Shown piece by piece: positions 17,329-26,557 of a stretch of 64,000 nt of DNA (its first letter is position 1; every line of letters begins with the position of its first letter). The stretch comes from Acidisarcina sp963790505 (GTDB lineage Bacteria > Acidobacteriota > Terriglobia > Terriglobales > Acidobacteriaceae), in assembly GCA_963790505.1 (NCBI GenBank), contig CAWBOT010000005.1:620001-684000 (forward strand). Direction: 5' to 3'. The notes beneath the pieces are model-generated. The model was not told where the DNA came from and ran no database searches. It saw nothing but the letters and a program-made list of their open reading frames with translations. Made by a program: the position numbers and the translations under genes.

Positions 17329-18441
17329 CTAATCGGGGAGCGGGACGCCGCCTTGTTCGCTAGAGAGATAGGCCGCCTCCACAACTCTCATCGTATCGAG
17401 AGCGTCTTCGACGCGGGTTGGCAGCGTGTCCGACTCGCCGGCCGCATATCGCTGCAGCGAGGTCATTGAGCCGATAAAGGCGTCGGGAAACCAATTGCCT
17501 TCGGTGGGCAGCGTTCGCCATTCAGGATCGCTCGTTTCCGTCTTGTGAATGTAACTGAGTGAGTCCGGTTTACCTTGAGGGTAGTCCAGATTGACCCCCA
17601 TGACCGCGCGGATCGCACCGGTAGCGCCCTCCCATTGCACGTAACTTCTCTGCATCTCGGGGCTGAAGTCGTGGCTATGGTTGGTGGAGATATGGACGCG
17701 CATCCAGTCGCCATAGTCCATCGTGAGGATGGTCTTGGTTGCTGACAGTTCGGGTGTGCGGGGGCTGCGCACAGTCTTCGCGTAGACGCCACGGGGGTTT
17801 CCCAGCCACGCGCGGACGAGATCGATGTAATGAATGCTGTGATAGAGGATCTCCAGCCGAGGCGCGGCGCTGAGGAAGCTCCAGAGCCCCCACGGCATGT
17901 GTACGCTCACCTGTACTTCGACATCGTGAAGCTGACCGAGCAGGCCGGCGTCGGTGATGCGCCGAGCCGCAAGCATCACAGGCGACCAGCGAAGCTGAAA
18001 GTTGACCGCCGCGATCAGCCCTTTGAGACGGCAAAGGTCGACGATCTGGTGTGCTTCGTCGAGGGTTTCGCCCATTGGCTTCTGGATGAGCACCGCTGCG
18101 CCATCGGGTATGAGCGGCAAGACCTTCAGCAGCGCAGGGGCAGGCACAGCTACGTCAAAGACCTTGTCTCCAGGGGTATGGGCGATGGCATCCCGGATGG
18201 AGTCGGCAGCGTAGAGGACACCGAAATCCCGGGCCAGAGACGAAGCCTTCGAGAGATCCGCATCGACGACGGCTGCCACGGGCAAAGAAGCCTTTCGGTA
18301 GGCAGGCAAGTGAGCGTCGCGGGCAATGCCGCCGGCGCCAATCACCACGATCGGCCTCGGCTGCGAAACCGGTTGCAACTGGGACTGCCGGACAGCGTCG
18401 AGGAATGCGTCGCCAGCGCCATTTGCCGGGGGGATGATCAT
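17329..18441 (-). CDS. Gfo/Idh/MocA family oxidoreductase
   Basis: 370 residues. After ~28 unstructured residues comes the Rossmann part (IVVIGAGGIARDAHLPAY) and then the QKPMGE segment that carries the conserved Lys of the EKP motif. The C-terminal alpha/beta domain contains HSIHYIDLVRAWLG, with the His residues that line the active site. Such proteins oxidise or reduce sugars or cyclitols with NAD(P). It is the first gene of a two-gene unit with the SDR. The substrate cannot be told; closeness to the fucosidase locus suggests a sugar or sugar lactone. Confidence 0.85.
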   Translation of the reverse strand: MIIPPANGAGDAFLDAVRQSQLQPVSQPRPIVVIGAGGIARDAHLPAYRKASLPVAAVVDADLSKASSLARDFGVLYAADSIRDAIAHTPGDKVFDVAVPAPALLKVLPLIPDGAAVLIQKPMGETLDEAHQIVDLCRLKGLIAAVNFQLRWSPVMLAARRITDAGLLGQLHDVEVQVSVHMPWGLWSFLSAAPRLEILYHSIHYIDLVRAWLGNPRGVYAKTVRSPRTPELSATKTILTMDYGDWMRVHISTNHSHDFSPEMQRSYVQWEGATGAIRAVMGVNLDYPQGKPDSLSYIHKTETSDPEWRTLPTEGNWFPDAFIGSMTSLQRYAAGESDTLPTRVEDALDTMRVVEAAYLSSEQGGVPLPD

Positions 18442-18597
18442 CGGTGGTGAATCCTCATTCTTCCCTATTCCTCATCGAAGTATCGTGTGACGGTCGCACA
18501 TAGAGAAATATCACGATGCTGCGTGGATTACGAGGCACGCGCGGCAAGCGTCGACTTCTGCTGCGAATTGTGTAGAGTAAAGGGCTTGGAGCGGTCA

Positions 18598-19506
18598 ATG
18601 AAAGCAGTCGTTTTGAAAGCGTTCGGCGACGTGAACCAGTTGTCGTATGAGGAAGTACAGACGCCTCGTCCGGGAAGGGACGAAGTTCTCGTCAGGGTCG
18701 CCGCAACCAGCGTGAATCCGATCGATTGGAAGTTGCGTAGCGGCGCCATGCGCCAAGTGATGCCGCTAGAGCTTCCGGCAATCCTGGGGCGCGATATCGC
18801 CGGTGAGGTCGTCGAACTCGGCGCGGACGTGACCTCAGTGGCCGTTGGTCAACGAGTGGTGGCGATGGCCAACCGCGCTTATGCCGAGTACAGCGTGGTG
18901 GATGCCGGGGATCTGGCGGCGATGCCCGCCGCTCTCAGCTTCGAGCAGGGGGCAGCGCTGCCCCTGGTGACGCTGACGGGCGCGCAGATAATTGAGCGCG
19001 GCATCAAGGCGAGGAGAGGACAGTCGCTGCTGCTGACTGGGGCGCTGGGTGGCGTTGGACGCACGGCAGCCTATGTGGCCGCCCAGCATCATGCCCAGGT
19101 GATGATTGCGGTGCGGCCCAACCAATTGGCTGACGCGGAGCTCCTCGGAACAGTTGCGGTAGTTTCGCTGGAAGACGAAGAGACGCTGGCGAAGACAAGC
19201 GATCTCGACGGATTTGCCGACACGGTTGGGGGAGCGGTCGCAATCAAATTGCTCAAGCTCCTACGCCATGGCGGAGTCTATGCAAGCGTGGTGGGGCTGC
19301 CGAGAGAAGCGAAGGAATACGACATTCATACGGAAGCGATCCAGGTGCGGCCCGATGCGGCGCGCCTTGCGCAACTGGCCGAGGACGTCGCGCGCGGGCG
19401 CTTCAAAATTCCGATCGCAAGAGTGATGAAGCTTTCAGAGATACGCGAGGCCCACCGGCTGGCCGAGGCAGGCGGTCTCGGAGGCAAGGTCATCCTTGTC
19501 CCGTGA
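18598..19506 (+). CDS. MDR-superfamily NADP-dependent oxidoreductase (quinone reductase-like)
   Basis: 302 residues from ATG 18598, where GGAG precedes by about 8 bases and the family-typical MKAVVLKAFGD begins. A GroES-like N-terminal part (ILGRDIAGEVVELGADV) is followed by a Rossmann part (LLTGALGGVGRTAAYVAAQ). The structural and catalytic Cys/His zinc ligands of alcohol dehydrogenases are missing, which places it with zinc-free quinone/enone reductases. An open extension back to 18487 shows no family sequence. It is monocistronic and ends 14 bases from convergent kdpC. Confidence 0.85.
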   Translation: MKAVVLKAFGDVNQLSYEEVQTPRPGRDEVLVRVAATSVNPIDWKLRSGAMRQVMPLELPAILGRDIAGEVVELGADVTSVAVGQRVVAMANRAYAEYSVVDAGDLAAMPAALSFEQGAALPLVTLTGAQIIERGIKARRGQSLLLTGALGGVGRTAAYVAAQHHAQVMIAVRPNQLADAELLGTVAVVSLEDEETLAKTSDLDGFADTVGGAVAIKLLKLLRHGGVYASVVGLPREAKEYDIHTEAIQVRPDAARLAQLAEDVARGRFKIPIARVMKLSEIREAHRLAEAGGLGGKVILVP

Positions 19507-19520
19507 AAACGAAGGCCAAC

Positions 19521-20102
19521 TTAATCCTGCGATGCGGTGCGCAAGTCATCCAGCGCGAGATTAAGTTCCAGTACATTCACTCGAGGCTCGCCGAGGAAGC
19601 CGAATTGCCGCGGTGTGATGTGCGATTGCACAAGCTGCGTCACTTCCTGGTCGGAGAGCTTGCGCGCCTGCGCGACGCGATGCACCTGATAGAGCGCGGC
19701 AGCGGGAGTGATATCCGGGTCGAGCCCGGAGCCCGAAGCAGTGACTAAGTCAATTGGCACCGGTTGACCGGGGTTGTCGCTGCTCGCTTTGGCGACATCG
19801 CCCTCAATCCGTGTTACGAGCTTCTGATTGGACTGGGCGAAGTTCGACCCGCTGGAGTTGCCGGCGTCATAGCCGTTACCGGCAGCGGATGGGCGACTAT
19901 GGAAGTATTTCTCCGAAGAAAAATTCTGTCCGATCAGTTGTGAACCGATGATTGTGCCGCTGCGTGCGATGAGTTCGCCATCTGCCTGCTTTCGCAAGGC
20001 GAGATGCGCGAATCCTGTGATGAACAGAGGGTAGGCGACACCAAGGAGCAGGGCCGTGAAGAGTGTGAAACGAATTGCGATCTTGAAAGACTTTCCAATC
20101 AT
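19521..20102 (-). CDS. kdpC: K+-transporting ATPase subunit KdpC
   Basis: 193 residues of normal length. One N-terminal membrane helix (FTLFTALLLGVAYPLFI) is followed by an extracytoplasmic domain with SQLIGQNFSSEKYFHSRPSA and SGSGLDPDITPAAA, both KdpC signatures. KdpC stabilises the KdpFABC complex and increases ATP affinity of KdpB. Last gene of the kdp operon, 30 bases after kdpB. Confidence 0.96.
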   Translation of the reverse strand: MIGKSFKIAIRFTLFTALLLGVAYPLFITGFAHLALRKQADGELIARSGTIIGSQLIGQNFSSEKYFHSRPSAAGNGYDAGNSSGSNFAQSNQKLVTRIEGDVAKASSDNPGQPVPIDLVTASGSGLDPDITPAAALYQVHRVAQARKLSDQEVTQLVQSHITPRQFGFLGEPRVNVLELNLALDDLRTASQD

Positions 20103-20132
20103 GGCAGGTTTCCTCTTATAGCTTGCACATCG

Positions 20133-22169
20133 CTACGCGAGGTGTAGCGTCGTCAGTACAACGTCGATTACCTTGATTCCGAGAAAGGGAACGATGATGC
20201 CGCCCACTCCATAGACCAGCAGATTGCGCTGCAACAATGCCTGCGCGGACTTTGGTTCGTATTTCACGCCCTTGAGCGCCAGCGGCACCAACGCGATGAT
20301 GATCAGCGCATTGAAGATCACTGCCGACAAGATCGCCGAATGCGGCGTCTTCAGCTGCATGATGTTTAACGCGTTGAGCACGGGGAAAACGCCGGCGAAC
20401 ATGGCCGGAATGATGGCGAAGTATTTCGCGACGTCATTGGCGATCGAGAATGTGGTCAGCGCGCCTCGGGTCATCAGCAACTGCTTGCCGATCTCGACGA
20501 TCTCGATCAGCTTGGTTGGGTTGGAGTCGAGGTCGACCATATTTCCCGCCTCTTTCGCCGCCTGAGTACCAGAGTTCATCGCCACGCCAACATCGGCCTG
20601 GGCGAGCGCGGGCGCATCGTTAGTGCCGTCGCCGGTCATCGCTACGAGCTTGCCTTTGGCCTGCTCGCGTTTGATGAGGTCCATCTTGTCCTTTGGCTTG
20701 GCCTCGGCGAGGAAGTCGTCGACGCCGGCCTCGCGGGCGATGACCGCGGCGGTCAGCGGATTATCGCCGGTGATCATGATGGTGCGAATGCCCATCGCGC
20801 GCAGGCGGGCGAGGCGATCTTTCAGACCGCCTTTGACGATGTCTTTGAGGTAGACCACGCCGAGCGCGGTGTCGTTCTCGACCACGACGAGCGGCGTGCC
20901 TCCGAGACGAGCAATCTCTTCGACTTTGTCGGTCACCTTGCGGGGCATTGATGAGCCGAGCGACTCAAGATACTTCGCGATGGCGTCAGCGGAGCCTTTG
21001 CGGATCTTTGTTCCGGGAAGGTCGATGCCCGACATCCGGGTTTGTGCGGTGAAGGGGACAAACTCGGCGTGCATCCCAGTGAGATCACGGCCACGCAGGT
21101 TGTACTTCTCTTTGGCGAGGACGACGATGGAGCGGCCCTCGGGAGTCTCGTCAGAGAACGAAGCGAGTTGGGCTGCGTCGGCAAGGCGTTCCGTACTGAT
21201 CTCGGGGGCGGGGAAGAACTCGGTTGCCTGGCGGTTGCCGAGGGTAATGGTGCCGGTTTTGTCGAGCAGCAATGTGTTGACGTCGCCGGCGGCCTCGACG
21301 GCGCGGCCTGACATTGCGAGCACGTTGTATTGGACGAGGCGGTCCATGCCCGCTATGCCGATCGCCGAAAGCAAGCCGCCGATGGTGGTTGGGATCAGGC
21401 ATACCAACAGCGAGACGAGAACGAAGACGGTCTGTGGCGCGTTGGAATAAATCGCGAAGGGTTGCAGGGTCGCCACGGCGAGCAGAAAGACAATTGTGAG
21501 GCCGGAGAGAAGAATGCTCAGTGCGATTTCGTTTGGGGTCTTTTGCCGTTCCGCACCCTCGACGAGCGCGATCATACGGTCGAGAAAGGTCTCTCCGGGA
21601 TTGGAGGTGATCTTGATCTTGATCCAGTCGGAGAGCACCCGGGTGCCACCGGTCACCGCGGAGCGGTCGCCACCGGCCTCGCGAATTACAGGGGCCGATT
21701 CGCCAGTGATGGCAGACTCGTCGACTGAGGCGACGCCTTCAATCACCTCACCGTCGCCAGCGATGAATTGGCCGGCCTCGACGCGAATAATATCTCCGGT
21801 ACGAAGCTGCGAGCTCGAGACGGCTTCGGTCGTGCCATCGGCACGGAAGCGATATGCCATAGTCTCGCCCTTCGCCTTGCGCAAGGTATCGGCCTGCGCC
21901 TTGCCGCGGCCCTCGGCCATTGCCTCGGCGAAGTTCGCAAACAACACGGTGAACCAGAGCCAGAGAGTGATCTGCAGGTTGAAGCTGATACCAGGCTTAT
22001 GGTGGATCAGGTCCTGGATGAAAAGCGCAGTGGTGAGCACACTGCCCACTTCTACGACAAACATCACGGGGTTTTTGATCATCAGGCGGGGGTTGAGTTT
22101 GGTGAATGCACCCACCAGGGCCTGGCGCAGGATGCCGGGATTCCAGAGACTTAGTTTTTCAGTTGCCAT
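20133..22169 (-). CDS. kdpB: K+-transporting P-type ATPase subunit KdpB
   Basis: 678 residues, normal for the family. Phosphorylated Asp303 lies in LLDKTGTIT, the actuator loop TGES is at 155-158 (the Ser in this loop is the site of inhibitory phosphorylation known in E. coli KdpB), and the hinge MTGDGTNDAPALAQADVGVAMN is complete. It hydrolyses ATP to drive K+ uptake through KdpA. It lies 17 bases after kdpA. Confidence 0.97.
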   Translation of the reverse strand: MATEKLSLWNPGILRQALVGAFTKLNPRLMIKNPVMFVVEVGSVLTTALFIQDLIHHKPGISFNLQITLWLWFTVLFANFAEAMAEGRGKAQADTLRKAKGETMAYRFRADGTTEAVSSSQLRTGDIIRVEAGQFIAGDGEVIEGVASVDESAITGESAPVIREAGGDRSAVTGGTRVLSDWIKIKITSNPGETFLDRMIALVEGAERQKTPNEIALSILLSGLTIVFLLAVATLQPFAIYSNAPQTVFVLVSLLVCLIPTTIGGLLSAIGIAGMDRLVQYNVLAMSGRAVEAAGDVNTLLLDKTGTITLGNRQATEFFPAPEISTERLADAAQLASFSDETPEGRSIVVLAKEKYNLRGRDLTGMHAEFVPFTAQTRMSGIDLPGTKIRKGSADAIAKYLESLGSSMPRKVTDKVEEIARLGGTPLVVVENDTALGVVYLKDIVKGGLKDRLARLRAMGIRTIMITGDNPLTAAVIAREAGVDDFLAEAKPKDKMDLIKREQAKGKLVAMTGDGTNDAPALAQADVGVAMNSGTQAAKEAGNMVDLDSNPTKLIEIVEIGKQLLMTRGALTTFSIANDVAKYFAIIPAMFAGVFPVLNALNIMQLKTPHSAILSAVIFNALIIIALVPLALKGVKYEPKSAQALLQRNLLVYGVGGIIVPFLGIKVIDVVLTTLHLA

Positions 22170-22186
22170 AAATTGCTCCGCTTTCT

Positions 22187-23917
22187 CTAGAAGAGGTGTC
22201 CGGCCCGCAACAGCAGGTGTTCGAGGATTGGTCCCAGGCTCAGTGCGGGAAAGAAGGTAAGAGCGCCGACGATCAAGATGACGCCGCCCAATAGCACGGA
22301 GAAGAGAGTCGTGTTCACCGGAAAAGTGCCGGGCGATGGCGGCACGCTCTTCTTCATTGCCAGGTTGCCGGCAATCGCCAGCATGGGAATCATCATCAAG
22401 AAACGTCCGGCCAGCATGGTGAATCCGAGACTGACGTTGTACCAGTGGGTGTTGACGCTGACACCGCCAAAGGCTGAGCCGTTGTTTCCGGCGCTTGAAG
22501 TGAAGGCGTAAAGGATTTCTGTCAGCCCGTGGGGGCCGTTGTTGTTCAACGCGGACAGGCCCATATTGGGTGAAAGCACCGAGACTGCGGTAAACACAAG
22601 AATCAGCAACGGGAAGATGAGTATGTAAAGCATCGCCATCTTCACGTCGTAAGCTTCGATTTTCTTGCCAAGATATTCTGGAGTGCGGCCGACCATGAGG
22701 CCGGCGATGAAGACCGAGAGCACCACGTAGATCAGCATGCCGTAGAGGCCGGAGCCAACGCCGCCGAAGACGATCTCGCCCAACATGATATTGATGAGCG
22801 GCACCATACCGCCGAGCGGGGTGAAGGAATCGTGCATGGAGTTGACTGCGCCGCAGCTTTCATCGGTGGTGATCGCCGCGAAGAGCGAAGACTGCGAGAT
22901 GCCGAAGCGGACTTCTTTGCCTTCCATGTTGCCGCCCGACTGCAGCGCGGTCGTCTGCTGCGCGACGCCGTGAAGCAATGGATGCGGCTGCGATTCGGCG
23001 GCGTAGATGGCGATGAAGCCAAAGATCAGCAACGCGAACATAGTCGCAAAGACCGCCCAGCCATGGCCGGGTGAGCCGGTGATCTTGCCCAGCGTGACGG
23101 TCAATGCGGCCGGTATGAGAAACATCAGCAGCATCTCGACGAAGTTAGTCAGCGGGGTCGGGTTTTCAAAGGGGTGGGCGCTGTTGGTGTTGAAAAAGCC
23201 GCCGCCATTGGTGCCCAGCATCTTGATCGCTTCCTGGGAAGCAACCGGACCCTGGCCGATGGTCTGCGGGGTCGCGGACTTTTCCAGCGGCGTGGCGATG
23301 GTGTAGGCCTTGAGGTTTTGCGGGACGCCCTGCTGGATGAGGATCGGCGAGACGATCAGGCAGATCGGGAGCAGAATCCAGAGGATCGTGCGCGTGGAGT
23401 CAACCCAGAAGTTGCCAATGGTCGGCGATTGTTTGCGGGCGATGCCGCGAACCAGCGCGATGCCGACGGCGATGCCGACCGCCGCGCTGAGGAAGTTGTG
23501 ATAAGCCAGCCCCACCATCTCGGTGAAGTAACTCATGACCGCTTCGGGCACATAAGACTGCCAGTTGGTGTTGGTGGTGAACGAGGCTGCGGTGTTCCAG
23601 GCGAGATCGGGCGCGACGCCGGCGAGCCCCTGCGGGTTCCAAGGCAGGAAGTGCTGCAGCCGTTCAATCAGGTAAGTGAGCAGAAGGGAAACGGCGCTGA
23701 AAAGAAGCATCGCGACGGTGTATTCGCGCCACTCCATCTCCTTGTCAGCCTCGATGCCGCTCACCCGATAGATCAGGCGCTCGACCGGCCTCAGCACGGG
23801 ATCGAGGAAGGTCTTTTCCCTCTCCAGGACTCTCGCAATGTAAATGCCGAGGGGCTTCATCAGTGCCAAAACGACAGCGAATAATAGTGCGGACTGCAAC
23901 CACCCATTCCAAGTCAT
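22187..23917 (-). CDS. kdpA: K+-transporting ATPase subunit KdpA
   Basis: 576 residues with ten membrane helices and four selectivity-filter-like loops, for example TNTNWQSY, GTNGGGFFNTNSAHP and SSAGNNGSAFGG. KdpA is the K+-selective pore subunit. ATG 23917 is chosen because it gives the family start MTWNGWLQSALLF and has GGAGAAG 8 bases before it; the frame is open back to 23983 but that part overlaps kdpF. It begins one base after the kdpF stop, a sign of translational coupling. Confidence 0.97.
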   Translation of the reverse strand: MTWNGWLQSALLFAVVLALMKPLGIYIARVLEREKTFLDPVLRPVERLIYRVSGIEADKEMEWREYTVAMLLFSAVSLLLTYLIERLQHFLPWNPQGLAGVAPDLAWNTAASFTTNTNWQSYVPEAVMSYFTEMVGLAYHNFLSAAVGIAVGIALVRGIARKQSPTIGNFWVDSTRTILWILLPICLIVSPILIQQGVPQNLKAYTIATPLEKSATPQTIGQGPVASQEAIKMLGTNGGGFFNTNSAHPFENPTPLTNFVEMLLMFLIPAALTVTLGKITGSPGHGWAVFATMFALLIFGFIAIYAAESQPHPLLHGVAQQTTALQSGGNMEGKEVRFGISQSSLFAAITTDESCGAVNSMHDSFTPLGGMVPLINIMLGEIVFGGVGSGLYGMLIYVVLSVFIAGLMVGRTPEYLGKKIEAYDVKMAMLYILIFPLLILVFTAVSVLSPNMGLSALNNNGPHGLTEILYAFTSSAGNNGSAFGGVSVNTHWYNVSLGFTMLAGRFLMMIPMLAIAGNLAMKKSVPPSPGTFPVNTTLFSVLLGGVILIVGALTFFPALSLGPILEHLLLRAGHLF

Positions 23918-23918
23918 T

Positions 23919-24008
23919 TCAAAACTTCTCCGGCCGCAGCAAGGTTGCAACGAGATAGGCAAGCAGCAAAACGGTAAGTACAACGACGATGATGGTCGTG
24001 ATATCCAT
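23919..24008 (-). CDS. kdpF: KdpF small subunit (29 aa)
   Basis: ATG at 24008, TGA at 23919-23921. The peptide starts MDITTIIVVVLTVLLLAYLV and ends ATLLRPEKF; the L-L-x-P-E-x-F ending is the KdpF signature. A single membrane helix stabilises the KdpABC complex. The stop is one base before the kdpA ATG. Confidence 0.93.
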   Translation of the reverse strand: MDITTIIVVVLTVLLLAYLVATLLRPEKF

Positions 24009-24014
24009 GGCGAA

Positions 24015-24101
24015 TTACCTCAACTTTTCGCAGCCCTGGACATACCAGAGCGCGATCGCGAAAAAAACGATGGTCAAAACAAGGACAATCAAATCCCACA
24101 T
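24015..24101 (-). CDS. Tiny membrane ORF at the head of the kdp operon (28 aa)
   Basis: ATG at 24099-24101, TAA at 24015-24017. The peptide begins MWDLIVLVLTIVFFAIALWY and ends VQGCEKLR: one membrane helix, then a Cys-Glu-Lys-Leu tail. GGGGAGA lies about 8 bases upstream. It ends 6 bases before kdpF. It resembles short membrane peptides with an R/G-C-E-K/R-L ending that I recall beside kdpF in other genomes, but no function is known to me. A role as an extra small subunit of the Kdp complex is speculation. Confidence 0.7.
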   Translation of the reverse strand: MWDLIVLVLTIVFFAIALWYVQGCEKLR

Positions 24102-24198
24102 CGAGCATTCTCCCCGGCATCAGGAAAGCCGCAGAACTCTTGCGCGTGCCGCGACGGCACTCGTCTATTTCATTTAAGCCGCGGGGCGACGAGCGTCC

Positions 24199-24231
24199 CG
24201 TAAGCGAACCGTAAAGAAGTCGTAAGGGAGG
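24199..24231. promoter_or_regulatory. Candidate KdpE operator: three 11-bp direct repeats
   Basis: CGTAA occurs at 24199-24203, 24210-24214 and 24221-24225, exactly 11 bases apart, with further similarity after each (AG or AAG). OmpR/PhoB-type regulators, to which KdpE belongs, bind head-to-tail on half-sites spaced 10-11 bases. The array lies in the 177-base gap between the divergent kdpF-side and kdpE genes. Binding is inferred, not shown. Confidence 0.55.
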
Positions 24232-24278
24232 ATTCGGACTGCTTTGAAACTGCGACCGGATGCTATGGTGGGGATGGG

Positions 24279-24971
24279 ATGGCGGAACGGATTCTGATTA
24301 TCGACGACGAGGCGCAGATCACGCGCGTTTTACGGGCGGCGCTCTCGGCGCAGGCCTACGACGTGCGGATTGCAAACGATCCTGAAGAGGCGTTGCGCCT
24401 GTTTGAGGAGTGGTCCCCCGACCTGGTCGTGACCGATCTGATGATGCCGGGGATGAGCGGGATCGAAGTCTGCAGGGCGATCCGCAAAAAGGCATCGACG
24501 CCGATTATCGTGCTGTCGGTGCGGGATCAGGAGCGGTCGAAGATTGAGGCGCTCGATGCGGGCGCCGACGATTATGTGACTAAGCCTTTCAGTGTTCAGG
24601 AGCTGCAGGCGCGGGTGCGGGCGCATCTGCGGCGGGCGCCGGAGAGGAACTCCGACCAGGCGGTCGAGGTTGGCGAGTTCGTCATCGATCCCGAGGCGCA
24701 TACTGCGGTCGTTTCAGGACATGCGGTGCATCTGACACCAAAAGAGTTCGAACTGTTGCTGCATTTTGCGCGTAACTCGGGGAAGGTATTGACCCATCGG
24801 GCGTTGCTCACCGCGGTGTGGGGAGCGCAGTCGGTCCATCAGCCGGAATATCTGCGGGTCTTCATCGGGCAGTTGCGGCGCAAGCTGGAGAATGGAAAGG
24901 GCAAGCAGTATTTCCAGACAGAGCCGTGGGTGGGGTACCGGTTCCTGCCGGAGGGGTTACCGGAAGAATGA
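24279..24971 (+). CDS. kdpE: Response regulator KdpE
   Basis: 230 residues: receiver domain with acidic pocket Asp9/Asp10, phospho-acceptor Asp53 (VVTDLMMPG) and Lys102 (YVTKPF), then an OmpR-type winged-helix domain (~130-228) with LTPKEFELLLHFARNSGKVL. It should activate kdpFABC when phosphorylated by KdpD. It is divergent from the kdp operon and upstream of the short kdpD, 76 bases away. Confidence 0.93.
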   Translation: MAERILIIDDEAQITRVLRAALSAQAYDVRIANDPEEALRLFEEWSPDLVVTDLMMPGMSGIEVCRAIRKKASTPIIVLSVRDQERSKIEALDAGADDYVTKPFSVQELQARVRAHLRRAPERNSDQAVEVGEFVIDPEAHTAVVSGHAVHLTPKEFELLLHFARNSGKVLTHRALLTAVWGAQSVHQPEYLRVFIGQLRRKLENGKGKQYFQTEPWVGYRFLPEGLPEE

Positions 24972-25047
24972 CCAGGCGATCGGTTCGATTCGCAGCTGCG
25001 CACCGACGCGAATCCCTGAGCCGCAGCGGGGGCCTCAAGGCTGTATC

Positions 25048-26529
25048 ATGCGGCCTGTCGCGATGAGAAAAGAATCGCCGTCCTTTCGCCTGGCCGCTGC
25101 TCGTTATGCGCTCATTACCCTGGTGGCGCTGCTGGTTGTGGGCGTCTACCGCTTCGCCTTCCACGTCAACCAGACAACAGTCGCACTGACCTTCCTGGTG
25201 CTCGTACTGATGGTGGCGACGCGCTGGCGATTGTCGTACTCCATCTATCTGTCTCTGCTCTGCACGCTGCTCTACAACTTTTTCTTCCTGCCGCCGATCG
25301 GCACGCTGAACATCGCCGATCCGCAAAACTGGGTGACGCTCGCAGCATTTGTCTGCGCCAGCGTGCTGGTGAGCCATCTTTCCAATAGCGAACGCCGTGC
25401 TGCGGCCGAATCTGAAACACGCCGCGAAGAGGTTGAGAGGCTCTTTGAGTTCAGCGAACAGCTGCTGCTGCGGGAAGACCTTCGCGTCCTCGCCCGAACT
25501 GCGCCGTCACTGATTGCCTCGATTTTCAAAGTGAGCGGGGTTGCACTCTACATACGCGAAGAGGCAAGGGCGTATTACTCCGACCCGAAGGACGAATTGC
25601 TTCCCGTGGCGAACTTGCGCAAGTTTGCCGAGGACCCCGATGCGGGCGTTAAACCACCACCTGGAGTCCGGCTAATTCCGCTTGCCTTCGGCATGAAGTC
25701 CAGCGGAGCGCTGGCCATCACCGACGGCGATTATGCCGAGGGGATGTACGACGCCATCGCCGGCCTGATTGCGATTGCTCTCGAACGCTCCTCGGCGCTC
25801 GAGCGCTTCAGCCATATTGAGGCTTCCCGCGAAGGGGAACGCTTGCGCAGTGCGCTGCTCGATTCTGTCACCCATGAGCTGCGTACACCGCTGACCGCGA
25901 TTCGTGCCGCCGCGACCATGCTCATCAGCCAGCCGACGATCGGAGAGAGCGATCGCCGCGAGATGTATGCGGTGCTCGATGAGGAGAGTGCGCGACTCGA
26001 TCGACTGATCGGCCAGGCGGTCGAGATGGCGCAGCTCGATTCGGAGAGCCTGCAGGTGAGGGCGCGCCCCCAGAGCCTCCGCGAAGTCATCGACCTTGCC
26101 CTCGATGATATTCGCCCGCTGCTGCGCGGCCGAACGGTCGAGATCCTGGTTCCCGAGGATCAACCGCCCGTACCCATCGATCGAGAACTGGTCCGCCGCG
26201 TCCTGCGCCAGTTGATCGAGAACGCAGCGAAATATTCTGCTGCCAGCCAGCCAATCACGGTCTCGGGGGAGCTCATGGAAGATCGCTTATCGGTGACGGT
26301 GAGCGACTGCGGCCCGGGCATCGATGCATCCGATCATCCGTTTGTGTTCGACAAGTTCTTCCGGGGAAAGCAAAGGGAGCGGGTGCAAGGCTCAGGGATG
26401 GGCCTGGCAATCGCTAAAGCGATTCTGCGGGCCCACGGAGGCGGCATTGAGGTCACGAACAATGCTGGCCACGGCGCGTCGTTCACGTTCTGGCTTCCGC
26501 TCGGAGCTTCGCTCAGTTCATCGTCCTGA
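25048..26529 (+). CDS. kdpD: Short KdpD-like sensor histidine kinase lacking the KdpD/USP N-terminal module
   Basis: 493 residues, about 400 shorter than E. coli KdpD. It begins directly with the four clustered membrane helices of the DUF4118 region (~15-110), then a GAF-like domain (~130-250), a HisKA domain with phospho-acceptor His276 (VTHELRTPL) and an ATPase domain with ENAAKYS, CGPGID and GSGMGLAIAKA. The N-terminal KdpD Walker A domain and the universal-stress domain are absent; a stand-alone protein with exactly these parts is encoded at 37831-39018. ATG 25048 or 25063 fits the hydrophobic start. It should phosphorylate KdpE. Confidence 0.88.
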   Translation: MRPVAMRKESPSFRLAAARYALITLVALLVVGVYRFAFHVNQTTVALTFLVLVLMVATRWRLSYSIYLSLLCTLLYNFFFLPPIGTLNIADPQNWVTLAAFVCASVLVSHLSNSERRAAAESETRREEVERLFEFSEQLLLREDLRVLARTAPSLIASIFKVSGVALYIREEARAYYSDPKDELLPVANLRKFAEDPDAGVKPPPGVRLIPLAFGMKSSGALAITDGDYAEGMYDAIAGLIAIALERSSALERFSHIEASREGERLRSALLDSVTHELRTPLTAIRAAATMLISQPTIGESDRREMYAVLDEESARLDRLIGQAVEMAQLDSESLQVRARPQSLREVIDLALDDIRPLLRGRTVEILVPEDQPPVPIDRELVRRVLRQLIENAAKYSAASQPITVSGELMEDRLSVTVSDCGPGIDASDHPFVFDKFFRGKQRERVQGSGMGLAIAKAILRAHGGGIEVTNNAGHGASFTFWLPLGASLSSSS

Positions 26530-26557
26530 ACGCTGGCGGGAAGGAGTGAACCTCAAG

